Source of the DNA: Oscillospiraceae bacterium MB24-C1
GTDB taxonomy: Bacteria; Bacillota; Clostridia; Oscillospirales; Ruminococcaceae
Assembly (NCBI GenBank): GCA_030913685.1
Contig: CP133187.1
Location: 620,001 to 684,000 of the forward strand
Reading direction: 5' to 3'
DNA length: 64,000 nt
Shown here: piece after piece, positions 27,003-34,846 of the stretch
How positions within the stretch are numbered: position 1 is the first letter of the stretch
Layout: each line of letters starts with the position of its first letter
Made by a program: the position numbers and the translations under genes
Notes under the pieces: model-generated
Databases searched by the model: none
The model's input: only the letters and a program-made list of their open reading frames with translations
Told to the model about the DNA's origin: nothing

Positions 27003-29069
27003 TCAATTTGGGCGTTCTCCCACCTGCGCAATCAAACGGTTAACACCCTGCGCAATGCCGCCGTGATCAGGTCGGCTCAAATCAGGATCTTCCCTCAGTA
27101 GCGTGGCTGCTACCTGCTGCGCCTTTAAAAACAGCGCGGCATCCTGCGCCAGATCGGCATTCTCCAGCCCGGGCAGACCATGCTGTCGGGCGCCTAGGAT
27201 ATCACCCGGGCCACGTAGGCGTAAATCCTCTTCCGCGATGCGAAAGCCATCGTTTGTAGCGGCAATAGCCGCCAAACGCTCTGCAGTTGCCTGACTTTTA
27301 GAATCGGTAACGAGAATGCAATAGGCGCTGTGTTTGCCGCGCCCCACCCGCCCACGCAGCTGGTGCAGCTGTGAAAGGCCAAAGCGTTCGGCATTCTCAA
27401 TGAGCATAACAGCCGCGTTGGGAACATCTACTCCAACCTCAATGACCGTTGTCGAAACCAACAACTGTATTTCACCTGCGGCAAAGCGCGCCATCACGCG
27501 CTCTTTATCCGCGGGCTTCATTTTACCATGTAATAGACCAACAGTGTAAGCTTTGAATACGCCTACAGCGAGTGTCTTGGCGTAGTCCTCAGCGGCGTGT
27601 AGTGGAGGGCCCGGCTGCGTTTGCTGTGTTTCTTCGTCCTGCGCACTGACCAGTGGACAGACGATATACGCCTGACGCCCCTCGTTTAACCTCTCGCAAA
27701 TAAAACTGAAAGCGCGCAACCGCTTGGCGGAGTCAATGCGATAGGTTGCCACCGGTGTTCTGCCGGGTGGCAGCTCTTTGATTAGCGACACGTCAAGATC
27801 GCCGTACAAAATCAGCGATAGCGTACGCGGAATTGGCGTAGCGCTCATAACCAGCGTGTGTACCGCATTCCCCTTTGCGGTGAGTGCAGCGCGCTGCGCC
27901 ACCCCAAACCGGTGCTGCTCATCGGTGATTACCAGTCCCAGCGACGCAAATTCGGTGCTGCCGGACAACAGCGCATGCGTGCCGACGATGACATCGCGTT
28001 CGCCTGACGCTACCCACGCATCCTGCACACGTCGTTCCTTGGCTTTAAGCGATCCAGTCATCAGTGCAACACGGATTCCAAAAGGTGTAAGCAGTTGCGT
28101 CAATGTTTTGTAGTGCTGTTCGGCAAGAAGCTCGGTCGGCGCCATCAGCGCCGTCTGTTTGCCGTTCTGCCACACAATGTAAGCCGCTGCTGCCGCTACT
28201 AGCGTCTTACCTGAGCCTACGTCTCCCTGAATAAGTCGGTTCATTACATTTCCAGATGAAAGATCGCGATCAATGTCCTCAATAGCCGCAAACTGTCCTC
28301 CGGTGGGCGTAAACGGCAGACTATCGAAGAACCTTCGCATCTCGCCCGATACCATCGGTGCTGTTTTTTGGTCACACCGAGATGAACGCAGCCGCAACAT
28401 AGCGGCAGAGAAAACCAGTAGCTCTTCAAATAAAATGCGCCCACGCGCCGCCTCACATTGAGGCAGCGACTCCGGTGCATGTACGATACGGACGGCTTCA
28501 TCCAGCGTGGGCAACCCGGCATTCTCACGCACATCCTGCGGCAGTGTATCCGTCACCGGCTCAGAGAGTGCGGCCAGCGCCCGTTGCACATCCTGCGCCA
28601 CCGCGCGAGAGGAAAGTCCCGCACAAACGGGGTACACCGGCATTAACCGCCCCAGCCAACGGTCCGACAGAATCTGAGGCGCACTGATCTCGCGTTTAAT
28701 AAGTGTGCCACCCATGATGCCGTAAAACAAATAGCTTTGTCCTACTTTGAGGGAATCTACCACAAAACGGGTGTTAAAAAAAGTGAGTAGAAGCGTTTCT
28801 TCACCATCTCCAACCTCTACCTTAAAAATAGACAACCCTTTTCTAATCCGCTGTTCACGTGATTTCTTCAAAACTTCGGCACGTATAACGTAGGGGTTTC
28901 CAAATCCGCATTGCGCAATTGTGGAAATGCGCGTTAAATCAACATAGCTTCGCGGCAGATGTAGCAGCAAACGGCGCACACTGTCAATGCCCAGTCTGTG
29001 GTAGAGCAGGGCCTTTTTAGGGCCGACGCCATTGATTTTAGTCACGCTGTCGTTCAACGTTAGCCCCAT
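27003..29069 (-). CDS. recG: ATP-dependent DNA helicase RecG
   Basis: The 688-aa SF2 helicase opens with TKINGVGPKKALLYHRLGI, followed by the wedge/OB domain (about 55-150). The helicase motifs are Walker A GDVGSGKT, motif II ITDEQHRFG, motif III VMSATPIPRT and motif VI QLRGRVGRG, all in order. RecG reverses stalled replication forks and migrates branched DNA. ATG 29069 sits a few nt after a GAGG-type ribosome site. Assignment is secure. Confidence 0.95.
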   Translation of the reverse strand: MGLTLNDSVTKINGVGPKKALLYHRLGIDSVRRLLLHLPRSYVDLTRISTIAQCGFGNPYVIRAEVLKKSREQRIRKGLSIFKVEVGDGEETLLLTFFNTRFVVDSLKVGQSYLFYGIMGGTLIKREISAPQILSDRWLGRLMPVYPVCAGLSSRAVAQDVQRALAALSEPVTDTLPQDVRENAGLPTLDEAVRIVHAPESLPQCEAARGRILFEELLVFSAAMLRLRSSRCDQKTAPMVSGEMRRFFDSLPFTPTGGQFAAIEDIDRDLSSGNVMNRLIQGDVGSGKTLVAAAAAYIVWQNGKQTALMAPTELLAEQHYKTLTQLLTPFGIRVALMTGSLKAKERRVQDAWVASGERDVIVGTHALLSGSTEFASLGLVITDEQHRFGVAQRAALTAKGNAVHTLVMSATPIPRTLSLILYGDLDVSLIKELPPGRTPVATYRIDSAKRLRAFSFICERLNEGRQAYIVCPLVSAQDEETQQTQPGPPLHAAEDYAKTLAVGVFKAYTVGLLHGKMKPADKERVMARFAAGEIQLLVSTTVIEVGVDVPNAAVMLIENAERFGLSQLHQLRGRVGRGKHSAYCILVTDSKSQATAERLAAIAATNDGFRIAEEDLRLRGPGDILGARQHGLPGLENADLAQDAALFLKAQQVAATLLREDPDLSRPDHGGIAQGVNRLIAQVGERPN

Positions 29070-29121
29070 TGTGCATCCCCCTCTTTCCAGCCGCTTATTC
29101 CTTTTATCGCTTTAAATTATT

Positions 29122-29460
29122 CTATTCATGCGCGGCCTCCCAGTTTTTGGCCTCACCGTAGCATTTTACGCAAAGTTCTTTGCCTTTGTATGTAACAAAC
29201 ACCGCTCTATCACAGTCGGGTGTCGAACATGTTTTGTTGGGGTTGGTTACCCTTGGCTTGTCACTGGTAGCTGCCGTTTTTTCAGCAGTTTCCACTTTTT
29301 CGATACTTTCGGATGAAGATGCTGTCGACTTCGATTTTTTGGCACTCGTGCTGGGACGGTCTACATTTTCTACACTTCGGTTAGCGTACCATTCATATGC
29401 ACCACCCGCCAGAATACCCGCTACAAATACTAATGCAAAAACTACTATTACCTTTTTCAC
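29122..29460 (-). CDS. Membrane-anchored small protein with C-terminal zinc-ribbon-like motif
   Basis: An N-terminal membrane helix (VIVVFALVFVAGILAGGAYEW) is followed by a Ser/Lys/Glu-rich linker and a C-terminal module with CSTPDC and CVKC pairs, a likely zinc ribbon. The ribbon would sit outside the membrane if the helix is a signal anchor. It lies downstream-adjacent to tRNA-Lys on the opposite strand and has no clear partner. I do not recognise a named family. Confidence 0.65.
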   Translation of the reverse strand: MKKVIVVFALVFVAGILAGGAYEWYANRSVENVDRPSTSAKKSKSTASSSESIEKVETAEKTAATSDKPRVTNPNKTCSTPDCDRAVFVTYKGKELCVKCYGEAKNWEAAHE

Positions 29461-29666
29461 CTTTTGGTACCTCGGTTTTAAAATATTGTTACCAATTTAG
29501 CAGCATAACTACTAAACATTTCTTTTATATTTTACATGGTTTGCCTAATAAGAGCAACATACTTCATGGCTTCCTAAGAAATTTTTATATTTTTACAGGC
29601 TTTTATAGCCTTTTTCCGGCAAACACAATCTTTTAATTACACAAAATAATATTTTTATTTAACTTA

Positions 29667-29695
29667 TTGACAAATCCACTTACAGTTGCTATACT
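29667..29695 (+). promoter_or_regulatory. Promoter of tRNA-Lys
   Basis: Consensus TTGACA, 17-nt spacer and TATACT end 15 nt before the tRNA 5' end. Confidence 0.85.
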
Positions 29696-29710
29696 AGACA
29701 AGCATCATTT

Positions 29711-29786
29711 GAGCCACTAGCTCAGTTGGCAGAGCATTTGACTTTTAATCAAAGGGTCCGGAGTTCGAATCTCCGGTGGCTCACCA
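29711..29786 (+). tRNA. tRNA-Lys (anticodon TTT)
   Basis: A complete cloverleaf can be drawn. GAGCCAC pairs with GTGGCTC in the acceptor stem. The D arm is CTCAGTTGGCAGAG. The anticodon loop is CTTTTAA with anticodon TTT. The T arm is CCGGAGTTCGAATCTCCGG, and a CCA end is encoded. Its 3' part from 29739 is also the left attachment site of the integrated element. Confidence 0.97.
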
Positions 29787-29787
29787 G
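29739..29787 (+). repeat. Attachment site, left (att copy 1)
   Basis: This 49-bp sequence runs from the anticodon arm through the encoded CCA of tRNA-Lys plus one base. It recurs identically at 32149 and 34556. It completes the functional tRNA here, so insertion leaves the tRNA intact. Confidence 0.9.
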
Positions 29788-29788
29788 A

Positions 29789-29824
29789 AAAGGACATTCT
29801 GAAAAGAGTGTCCTTTTTTCCTTT
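29789..29824 (+). terminator. Element-supplied terminator for tRNA-Lys, copy 1
   Basis: AAAGGACA and TGTCCTTT-type arms are followed by TTTTTTCC just after the tRNA. Insertion moved the tRNA away from its former downstream DNA, and this hairpin would end its transcript. Confidence 0.75.
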
Positions 29825-29844
29825 TGTCATGCGTTTTTTAAGTA

Positions 29845-30723
29845 TCAAATGAGATTGTCCAGCGGACTAAAGTCCAAGAATTTTGACACGGTTTTTCGAG
29901 GTGTAGTGTGGACATATCGCTTTACCATTTCGAGCGAAGTATGGCCTAATATCTGTTGCAGCGCATAAATATCCCCACCGTTCTCTAAGAACCGTGTAGC
30001 GAAGGTATGGCGCAACAGATGTGCTTTTAGTCTTGGGATTCCAGAACGCTTTTTAAGCTTGCGGAAAAGCTGCTTAACTGTACCAAGGGAGATCGGCCGC
30101 ATATCACCCATGAGAAACAGCCGATCTGTTGCCGCTAAAGCTGGGCGGTGCGAAAGATACTTCAGCAAGACCTTTCGGGATTGTAGCCCTAATGGAACAA
30201 TACGCTGCTTGTTTCCTTTTCCCTCAACAACGATATATCCGTCAGACAGATGCAAGGCCGAAACTGTAAGAGTTACAGCTTCATTCATTCTCAAACCACA
30301 GTCTAGCATCAGGCAGCAAATGCAATAATTCCGCAGATGAATGTTATAGCGCAGATTAAAGCAGCTCATAAGCTGGCGAACTTCGGAATCCGTCAGCGTA
30401 TCAATAACTTTTCGTTTCGCTTTGGGCAATCGGAACTTCTGCGAAAAATCCACAGAGCAATATTCCTCATCATAGCACCAAGACAGAAAACACCTTAATG
30501 CCCGAACATAGGTCTGAATCGTCACGCTGCTTAAGTTACGACCAGATAAAGAAACATAGTAGCTTTTCAACATTGGCAGCGTCAGACCAGATACGTCGAA
30601 ATCGTTCCCAACAAACGACACGAAGTAACCAATACAGGAACGATAAAACGAAACAGTATTTATAGAATTGCCCTTTACTTGCTGGTCAAGCAAAAATGTT
30701 GAAAGGACAGCATCAACGGTCAT
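29845..30723 (-). CDS. Tyrosine recombinase (integrase), copy 1
   Basis: The 292-aa XerC/D-like integrase has an N-terminal SAM-like DNA-binding domain (about 1-85) and a C-terminal catalytic domain. Catalytic residues are all present: R145 in LDCGLRMNEA, K169 in EGKGNKQR, H235 and R238 in HLLRHTFATRF, H261 in ILGHTSLE and nucleophile Y270 in KRYVHTT. AAAGGAG precedes the ATG. It lies next to the att site, as expected for the enzyme inserting this element into tRNA-Lys. It is identical to the copy at 32255. Confidence 0.95.
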   Translation of the reverse strand: MTVDAVLSTFLLDQQVKGNSINTVSFYRSCIGYFVSFVGNDFDVSGLTLPMLKSYYVSLSGRNLSSVTIQTYVRALRCFLSWCYDEEYCSVDFSQKFRLPKAKRKVIDTLTDSEVRQLMSCFNLRYNIHLRNYCICCLMLDCGLRMNEAVTLTVSALHLSDGYIVVEGKGNKQRIVPLGLQSRKVLLKYLSHRPALAATDRLFLMGDMRPISLGTVKQLFRKLKKRSGIPRLKAHLLRHTFATRFLENGGDIYALQQILGHTSLEMVKRYVHTTPRKTVSKFLDFSPLDNLI

Positions 30724-31144
30724 AGTTAGAATTCTCCTTTAACCTGAATTTTGATACATGCTATATGTCACCACTCCGAGCTCATCTTCGCCCGAGTTTC
30801 CCTAATCGTTATTCTCATGCCTTAACCCCAAAGGAAATCGGGCTCGTTCGCCTTACGTTAGTGTCATCCCTAGCATGTGCAATAGAACGGCTGGACAGGG
30901 AAAATTGCAGCTAGAAGCCAAACCCTGTGCGCCTGGGCAAAGTCTGCTGTAACACAATTTTCTTGCCCTGGAGCGCTGGCTGCCGGGACGAATTGTGTTA
31001 CTCCCCTCCTAGACCACGAATTTACTCCTGAAGATAAAGCGTGGGGGGCACGGTTTGTTTTGCGGCGCAAAGCTTTGCGCGCGCAAAAACAAAGCCGAAG
31101 CCCCTCCCTACGCCCTTATGTATATCCACTCAAACCAAAATTCA
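30724..31144. other. Structured non-coding region of the element, copy 1
   Basis: No gene is supported here. Two strong inverted repeats stand out. One has perfect 11-nt arms GTAACACAATT/AATTGTGTTAC at 30949-31001. The other is a near-palindrome of about 40 nt at 31054-31093 centred on GCGCAAAGCTTTGCGC. They could be a replication or transfer origin, recombinase accessory sites or transcription terminators; the sequence alone does not decide. Confidence 0.5.
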
Positions 31145-31417
31145 TTAAAAGACTACATCAGGCTCGACGCCGATCAAGTAGGACAACCCACGGGCTGTAT
31201 CTGCAACTTCATCCAATGCCATACAAAAAAGATCACTAGCAGCACGAGAATCCGTTAGACCGCCAAACTTTTTATCCATAATGTCCGAAAAAGCCTTTAG
31301 AGAAGCGTACGCAACCCCCAGACGGGCAACCTCGTTAGAAATGTCCTCATAGATCTCAGAGGAGATTTGCGGCCTTTCCTGCGGTACCTCCAATTGAATT
31401 GCTTTAACTGTTGACAT
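31145..31417 (-). CDS. 90-aa protein of unknown function in the element, copy 1
   Basis: GGAGGT precedes ATG 31417. The protein starts MSTVKAIQLEVPQERPQ and is mostly helical, with an acidic middle (SSEIYEDISNEVARLGVAYAS) and a hydrophobic end. No cysteine motif, membrane helix or HTH is evident. It is divergent from the XRE gene across an operator cluster, so it is probably controlled by that regulator. Candidates include an excision or copy-control factor, but there is no direct sequence support. I do not recognise the family. Confidence 0.65.
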   Translation of the reverse strand: MSTVKAIQLEVPQERPQISSEIYEDISNEVARLGVAYASLKAFSDIMDKKFGGLTDSRAASDLFCMALDEVADTARGLSYLIGVEPDVVF

Positions 31418-31477
31418 GAACATTACCTCCTGTTTTGTTTTTAAGTGAGCCACAGCAAACATGCTACCATAAACAAT

Positions 31478-31561
31478 TGTAAGAATTACTTACATTTTTA
31501 GCAAACGCCAAATGTAAGTGAAAATTACATATAGGCTTTAGAAATGTAAGAATAGCTTTCA
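31478..31561. promoter_or_regulatory. Three XRE operator-like palindromes, copy 1
   Basis: Sites at 31478-31494 (perfect TGTAAG-N5-CTTACA), 31513-31529 and 31545-31561 (degenerate) lie between the divergent 90-aa and XRE genes at 35- and 32-bp spacing. The third overlaps a TTTCAT -35 whose TATAAT (31580-31585) is 17 bp downstream, implying autoregulation of the XRE gene. Confidence 0.7.
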
Positions 31562-31607
31562 TATGCTTTCTTTTTCGCTTATAATTAAAACAAAGGAGTG
31601 AAGCCAA

Positions 31608-31811
31608 ATGTCCGCATTTTCTGAAAGATTAAGAGCCGAAAGAAAGAAAGCGAAACTTACACAAGAACAAATGGCAAATCAGCTCGGAATTACCAGAGCC
31701 GCCTATACTCTTTATGAAACAGACAAAACACAGCCCACCCTAGAAACAGCAACTAAAATTGCAGAAATCTTAAAAACTTCATTGGATTACCTCACCGGAC
31801 GCTATTCCTAG
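31608..31811 (+). CDS. XRE family HTH transcriptional regulator, copy 1
   Basis: The 67-aa single-domain Cro/CI-type regulator has the helix-turn-helix LTQEQMANQLGITRAAYTLYETDKTQPTLET and the usual ending ILKTSLDYLTGRYS. AAAGGAG precedes the ATG. It probably binds the TGTAAG palindromes just upstream and governs itself and the divergent 90-aa gene. A terminator follows. Confidence 0.92.
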   Translation: MSAFSERLRAERKKAKLTQEQMANQLGITRAAYTLYETDKTQPTLETATKIAEILKTSLDYLTGRYS

Positions 31812-31821
31812 AAACAAAAAA

Positions 31822-31869
31822 AGACCTCCCACAGCTCAACGAAAGAGCCATGAAAGGTCTGCTTTTTTT
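31822..31869 (+). terminator. Terminator after the XRE gene, copy 1
   Basis: AGACCT and AGGTCT arms enclose a smaller inner hairpin, followed by GCTTTTTTTG. Confidence 0.75.
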
Positions 31870-32148
31870 GAATTATTGTGAAAATGCACAAAGAGCTTAA
31901 AAAAACGGCTTTATAATAACGTTTTTTTAAATCTATACTAAAATTGTATTGGAGTTAGTACCCCCCTGTTAGCCAGGGGGGGTTATGCTAGCCGAAGCTA
32001 GCAGTATGCACAATACACAAATACGAGATACTATAGTCCTATAATAACAAATCCACCGCAAAATGCAATACCAAAATGGACTTTCAAAGGGTTATAGTAT
32101 CGACTTATAGAAGCAAACAATCTACCAGTCTTGCGAAATTGCAGAGCA
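31870..32148. other. Hairpin-rich non-coding right end of the element, copy 1
   Basis: This gene-free 280 bp contains a C6/G6 hairpin at about 31961-31982 directly followed by a GCTAGC/GCTAGC hairpin (about 31987-32002). Further on, ATACTATAG/CTATAAT-type repeats near the att site could be recombinase arm sites. No coding sequence is supported. Confidence 0.45.
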
Positions 32149-32197
32149 TGACTTTTAATCAAAGGGTCCGGAGTTCGAATCTCCGGTGGCTCACCAG
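32149..32197 (+). repeat. Attachment site, middle (att copy 2)
   Basis: The 49 bp are identical to the 3' part of tRNA-Lys but preceded by unrelated DNA, so no second tRNA is formed. It is the junction between the two tandem element copies. Confidence 0.9.
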
Positions 32198-32198
32198 A

Positions 32199-32234
32199 AA
32201 AGGACATTCTGAAAAGAGTGTCCTTTTTTCCTTT
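32199..32234 (+). terminator. Terminator after att copy 2
   Basis: Same hairpin and T-run as at 29789-29824. Confidence 0.7.
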
Positions 32235-32254
32235 TGTCATGCGTTTTTTAAGTA

Positions 32255-33133
32255 TCAAATGAGATTGTCCAGCGGACTAAAGTCCAAGAATTTTGACACG
32301 GTTTTTCGAGGTGTAGTGTGGACATATCGCTTTACCATTTCGAGCGAAGTATGGCCTAATATCTGTTGCAGCGCATAAATATCCCCACCGTTCTCTAAGA
32401 ACCGTGTAGCGAAGGTATGGCGCAACAGATGTGCTTTTAGTCTTGGGATTCCAGAACGCTTTTTAAGCTTGCGGAAAAGCTGCTTAACTGTACCAAGGGA
32501 GATCGGCCGCATATCACCCATGAGAAACAGCCGATCTGTTGCCGCTAAAGCTGGGCGGTGCGAAAGATACTTCAGCAAGACCTTTCGGGATTGTAGCCCT
32601 AATGGAACAATACGCTGCTTGTTTCCTTTTCCCTCAACAACGATATATCCGTCAGACAGATGCAAGGCCGAAACTGTAAGAGTTACAGCTTCATTCATTC
32701 TCAAACCACAGTCTAGCATCAGGCAGCAAATGCAATAATTCCGCAGATGAATGTTATAGCGCAGATTAAAGCAGCTCATAAGCTGGCGAACTTCGGAATC
32801 CGTCAGCGTATCAATAACTTTTCGTTTCGCTTTGGGCAATCGGAACTTCTGCGAAAAATCCACAGAGCAATATTCCTCATCATAGCACCAAGACAGAAAA
32901 CACCTTAATGCCCGAACATAGGTCTGAATCGTCACGCTGCTTAAGTTACGACCAGATAAAGAAACATAGTAGCTTTTCAACATTGGCAGCGTCAGACCAG
33001 ATACGTCGAAATCGTTCCCAACAAACGACACGAAGTAACCAATACAGGAACGATAAAACGAAACAGTATTTATAGAATTGCCCTTTACTTGCTGGTCAAG
33101 CAAAAATGTTGAAAGGACAGCATCAACGGTCAT
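32255..33133 (-). CDS. Tyrosine recombinase (integrase), copy 2
   Basis: The protein is identical to the product of the gene at 29845, with all catalytic residues (R145, K169, H235, R238, H261, Y270) intact. Both copies should therefore be active and able to recombine any of the three att sites, giving excision of one or both units. Confidence 0.95.
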   Translation of the reverse strand: MTVDAVLSTFLLDQQVKGNSINTVSFYRSCIGYFVSFVGNDFDVSGLTLPMLKSYYVSLSGRNLSSVTIQTYVRALRCFLSWCYDEEYCSVDFSQKFRLPKAKRKVIDTLTDSEVRQLMSCFNLRYNIHLRNYCICCLMLDCGLRMNEAVTLTVSALHLSDGYIVVEGKGNKQRIVPLGLQSRKVLLKYLSHRPALAATDRLFLMGDMRPISLGTVKQLFRKLKKRSGIPRLKAHLLRHTFATRFLENGGDIYALQQILGHTSLEMVKRYVHTTPRKTVSKFLDFSPLDNLI

Positions 33134-33551
33134 AGTTAGAATTCTCCTTTAACCTGAATTTTGATACATGCTATATGTCACCACTCCGAGCTCATCTTCG
33201 CCCGAGTTTCCCTAATCGTTATTCTCATGCCTTAACCCCAAAGGAAATCGGGCTCGTTCGCCTTACGTTAGTGTCATCCCTAGCATGTGCAATAGAACGG
33301 CTGGACAGGGAAAATTGCAGCTAGAAGCCAAACCCTGTGCGCCTGGGCAAAGTCTGCTGTAACACAATTTTCTTGCCCTGGAGCGCTGGCTGCCGGGACG
33401 AATTGTGTTACTCCTCCTAGACCACGAATTTACTCCTGAAGATAAAGCGTGGGGGCACGGTTTGTTTTGCGGCGCAAAGCTTTGCGCGCGCAAAAACAAA
33501 GCCGAAGCCCCTCCCTACGCCCTTATGTATATCCACTCAAACCAAAATTCA
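33134..33551. other. Structured non-coding region of the element, copy 2
   Basis: Same palindromes as in copy 1, the 40-nt one now at 33461-33500. This copy is 3 bp shorter, from one C-rich and one G-run length difference. Confidence 0.5.
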
Positions 33552-33824
33552 TTAAAAGACTACATCAGGCTCGACGCCGATCAAGTAGGACAACCCACGG
33601 GCTGTATCTGCAACTTCATCCAATGCCATACAAAAAAGATCACTAGCAGCACGAGAATCCGTTAGACCGCCAAACTTTTTATCCATAATGTCCGAAAAAG
33701 CCTTTAGAGAAGCGTACGCAACCCCCAGACGGGCAACCTCGTTAGAAATGTCCTCATAGATCTCAGAGGAGATTTGCGGCCTTTCCTGCGGTACCTCCAA
33801 TTGAATTGCTTTAACTGTTGACAT
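33552..33824 (-). CDS. 90-aa protein of unknown function in the element, copy 2
   Basis: Identical protein to that of 31145-31417, with the same GGAGGT ribosome site and the same position opposite the XRE gene. Function unknown. Confidence 0.65.
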   Translation of the reverse strand: MSTVKAIQLEVPQERPQISSEIYEDISNEVARLGVAYASLKAFSDIMDKKFGGLTDSRAASDLFCMALDEVADTARGLSYLIGVEPDVVF

Positions 33825-33884
33825 GAACATTACCTCCTGTTTTGTTTTTAAGTGAGCCACAGCAAACATGCTACCATAAACAAT

Positions 33885-33968
33885 TGTAAGAATTACTTAC
33901 ATTTTTAGCAAACGCCAAATGTAAGTGAAAATTACATATAGGCTTTAGAAATGTAAGAATAGCTTTCA
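33885..33968. promoter_or_regulatory. Three XRE operator-like palindromes, copy 2
   Basis: Sites at 33885-33901, 33920-33936 and 33952-33968, identical in sequence and spacing to copy 1. Confidence 0.7.
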
Positions 33969-34014
33969 TATGCTTTCTTTTTCGCTTATAATTAAAACAA
34001 AGGAGTGAAGCCAA

Positions 34015-34218
34015 ATGTCCGCATTTTCTGAAAGATTAAGAGCCGAAAGAAAGAAAGCGAAACTTACACAAGAACAAATGGCAAATCAGCTCGGAATTAC
34101 CAGAGCCGCCTATACTCTTTATGAAACAGACAAAACACAGCCCACCCTAGAAACAGCAACTAAAATTGCAGAAATCTTAAAAACTTCATTGGATTACCTC
34201 ACCGGACGCTATTCCTAG
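34015..34218 (+). CDS. XRE family HTH transcriptional regulator, copy 2
   Basis: Identical to the 67-aa regulator at 31608. Two copies would double repressor dosage acting on both operator clusters in trans. Confidence 0.92.
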   Translation: MSAFSERLRAERKKAKLTQEQMANQLGITRAAYTLYETDKTQPTLETATKIAEILKTSLDYLTGRYS

Positions 34219-34228
34219 AAACAAAAAA

Positions 34229-34276
34229 AGACCTCCCACAGCTCAACGAAAGAGCCATGAAAGGTCTGCTTTTTTT
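34229..34276 (+). terminator. Terminator after the XRE gene, copy 2
   Basis: Same AGACCT/AGGTCT hairpin and T-run as copy 1. Confidence 0.75.
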
Positions 34277-34555
34277 GAATTATTGTGAAAATGCACAAAG
34301 AGCTTAAAAAAACGGCTTTATAATAACGTTTTTTTAAATCTATACTAAAATTGTATTGGAGTTAGTACCCCCCTGTTAGCCAGGGGGGGTTATGCTAGCC
34401 GAAGCTAGCAGTATGCACAATACACAAATACGAGATACTATAGTCCTATAATAACAAATCCACCGCAAAATGCAATACCAAAATGGACTTTCAAAGGGTT
34501 ATAGTATCGACTTATAGAAGCAAACAATCTACCAGTCTTGCGAAATTGCAGAGCA
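34277..34555. other. Hairpin-rich non-coding right end of the element, copy 2
   Basis: Repeats the C6/G6 and GCTAGC hairpins of copy 1 (about 34368-34409). No gene is supported. Confidence 0.45.
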
Positions 34556-34604
34556 TGACTTTTAATCAAAGGGTCCGGAGTTCGAATCTCCGGTGGCTCA
34601 CCAG
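34556..34604 (+). repeat. Attachment site, right (att copy 3)
   Basis: This is the last identical 49-bp repeat. Sequence diverges immediately after CCAG, so this marks the outer right boundary of the tandem array. Confidence 0.9.
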
Positions 34605-34698
34605 TGCAACCTTATCCGAACACTTCCCCTTATTTTACATCTTTTTGGGTGTGGGGTACAGTGTTCGGATATACTGTTTTTAAGCTTATATTATAACT

Positions 34699-34734
34699 AT
34701 ACCGCTCTGGATCGTTCCAGAGCGGTATTTTAAA
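34699..34734 (+). terminator. Probable original tRNA-Lys terminator, now displaced
   Basis: ATACCGCTCTGGA and TCCAGAGCGGTAT arms are followed by TTTTAAAT. It lies about 95 bp beyond att copy 3, where the tRNA transcript would have ended before the elements inserted. Confidence 0.7.
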
Positions 34735-34846
34735 TTATAGATAGCTCTTGTTTGAAATAGCCATTCATGCTCTCAGAGTATTCCTAAAGGTATTATCTAA
34801 ATAAAACATAATGGGAAATGGTTTAATGCAAATTAATTATATTCAT

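Larger units (their letters stand above)
29739..32148. mobile_element. Small integrative element in tRNA-Lys, copy 1 (2410 bp)
   Basis: The unit is bounded by the 49-bp att repeats. It contains, in order: a + strand terminator, a leftward tyrosine recombinase gene, about 420 bp of non-coding palindromic sequence, a leftward 90-aa gene, three operator-like sites, a rightward XRE regulator gene, a terminator and a hairpin-rich end. No replication, mobilisation or cargo gene was recognised. It is nearly identical to the following copy; the differences I found are two indels in short runs (2 bp near 31003, 1 bp near 31043). Confidence 0.85.
32149..34555. mobile_element. Small integrative element in tRNA-Lys, copy 2 (2407 bp)
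   Basis: This is a direct tandem duplicate of the preceding unit with the same gene order and att boundary. Coordinates are offset by +2410 before, and +2407 after, the two run-length differences. The near-identity indicates very recent duplication, a second site-specific insertion, or an assembly product of a circular form. Confidence 0.85.

Noticed and set aside
32149-32197. Second and third tRNA-Lys genes at the att repeats (also 34556-34604)
   Set aside because: Only the 3' part of the tRNA is present; the upstream sequence cannot form the acceptor and D arms.
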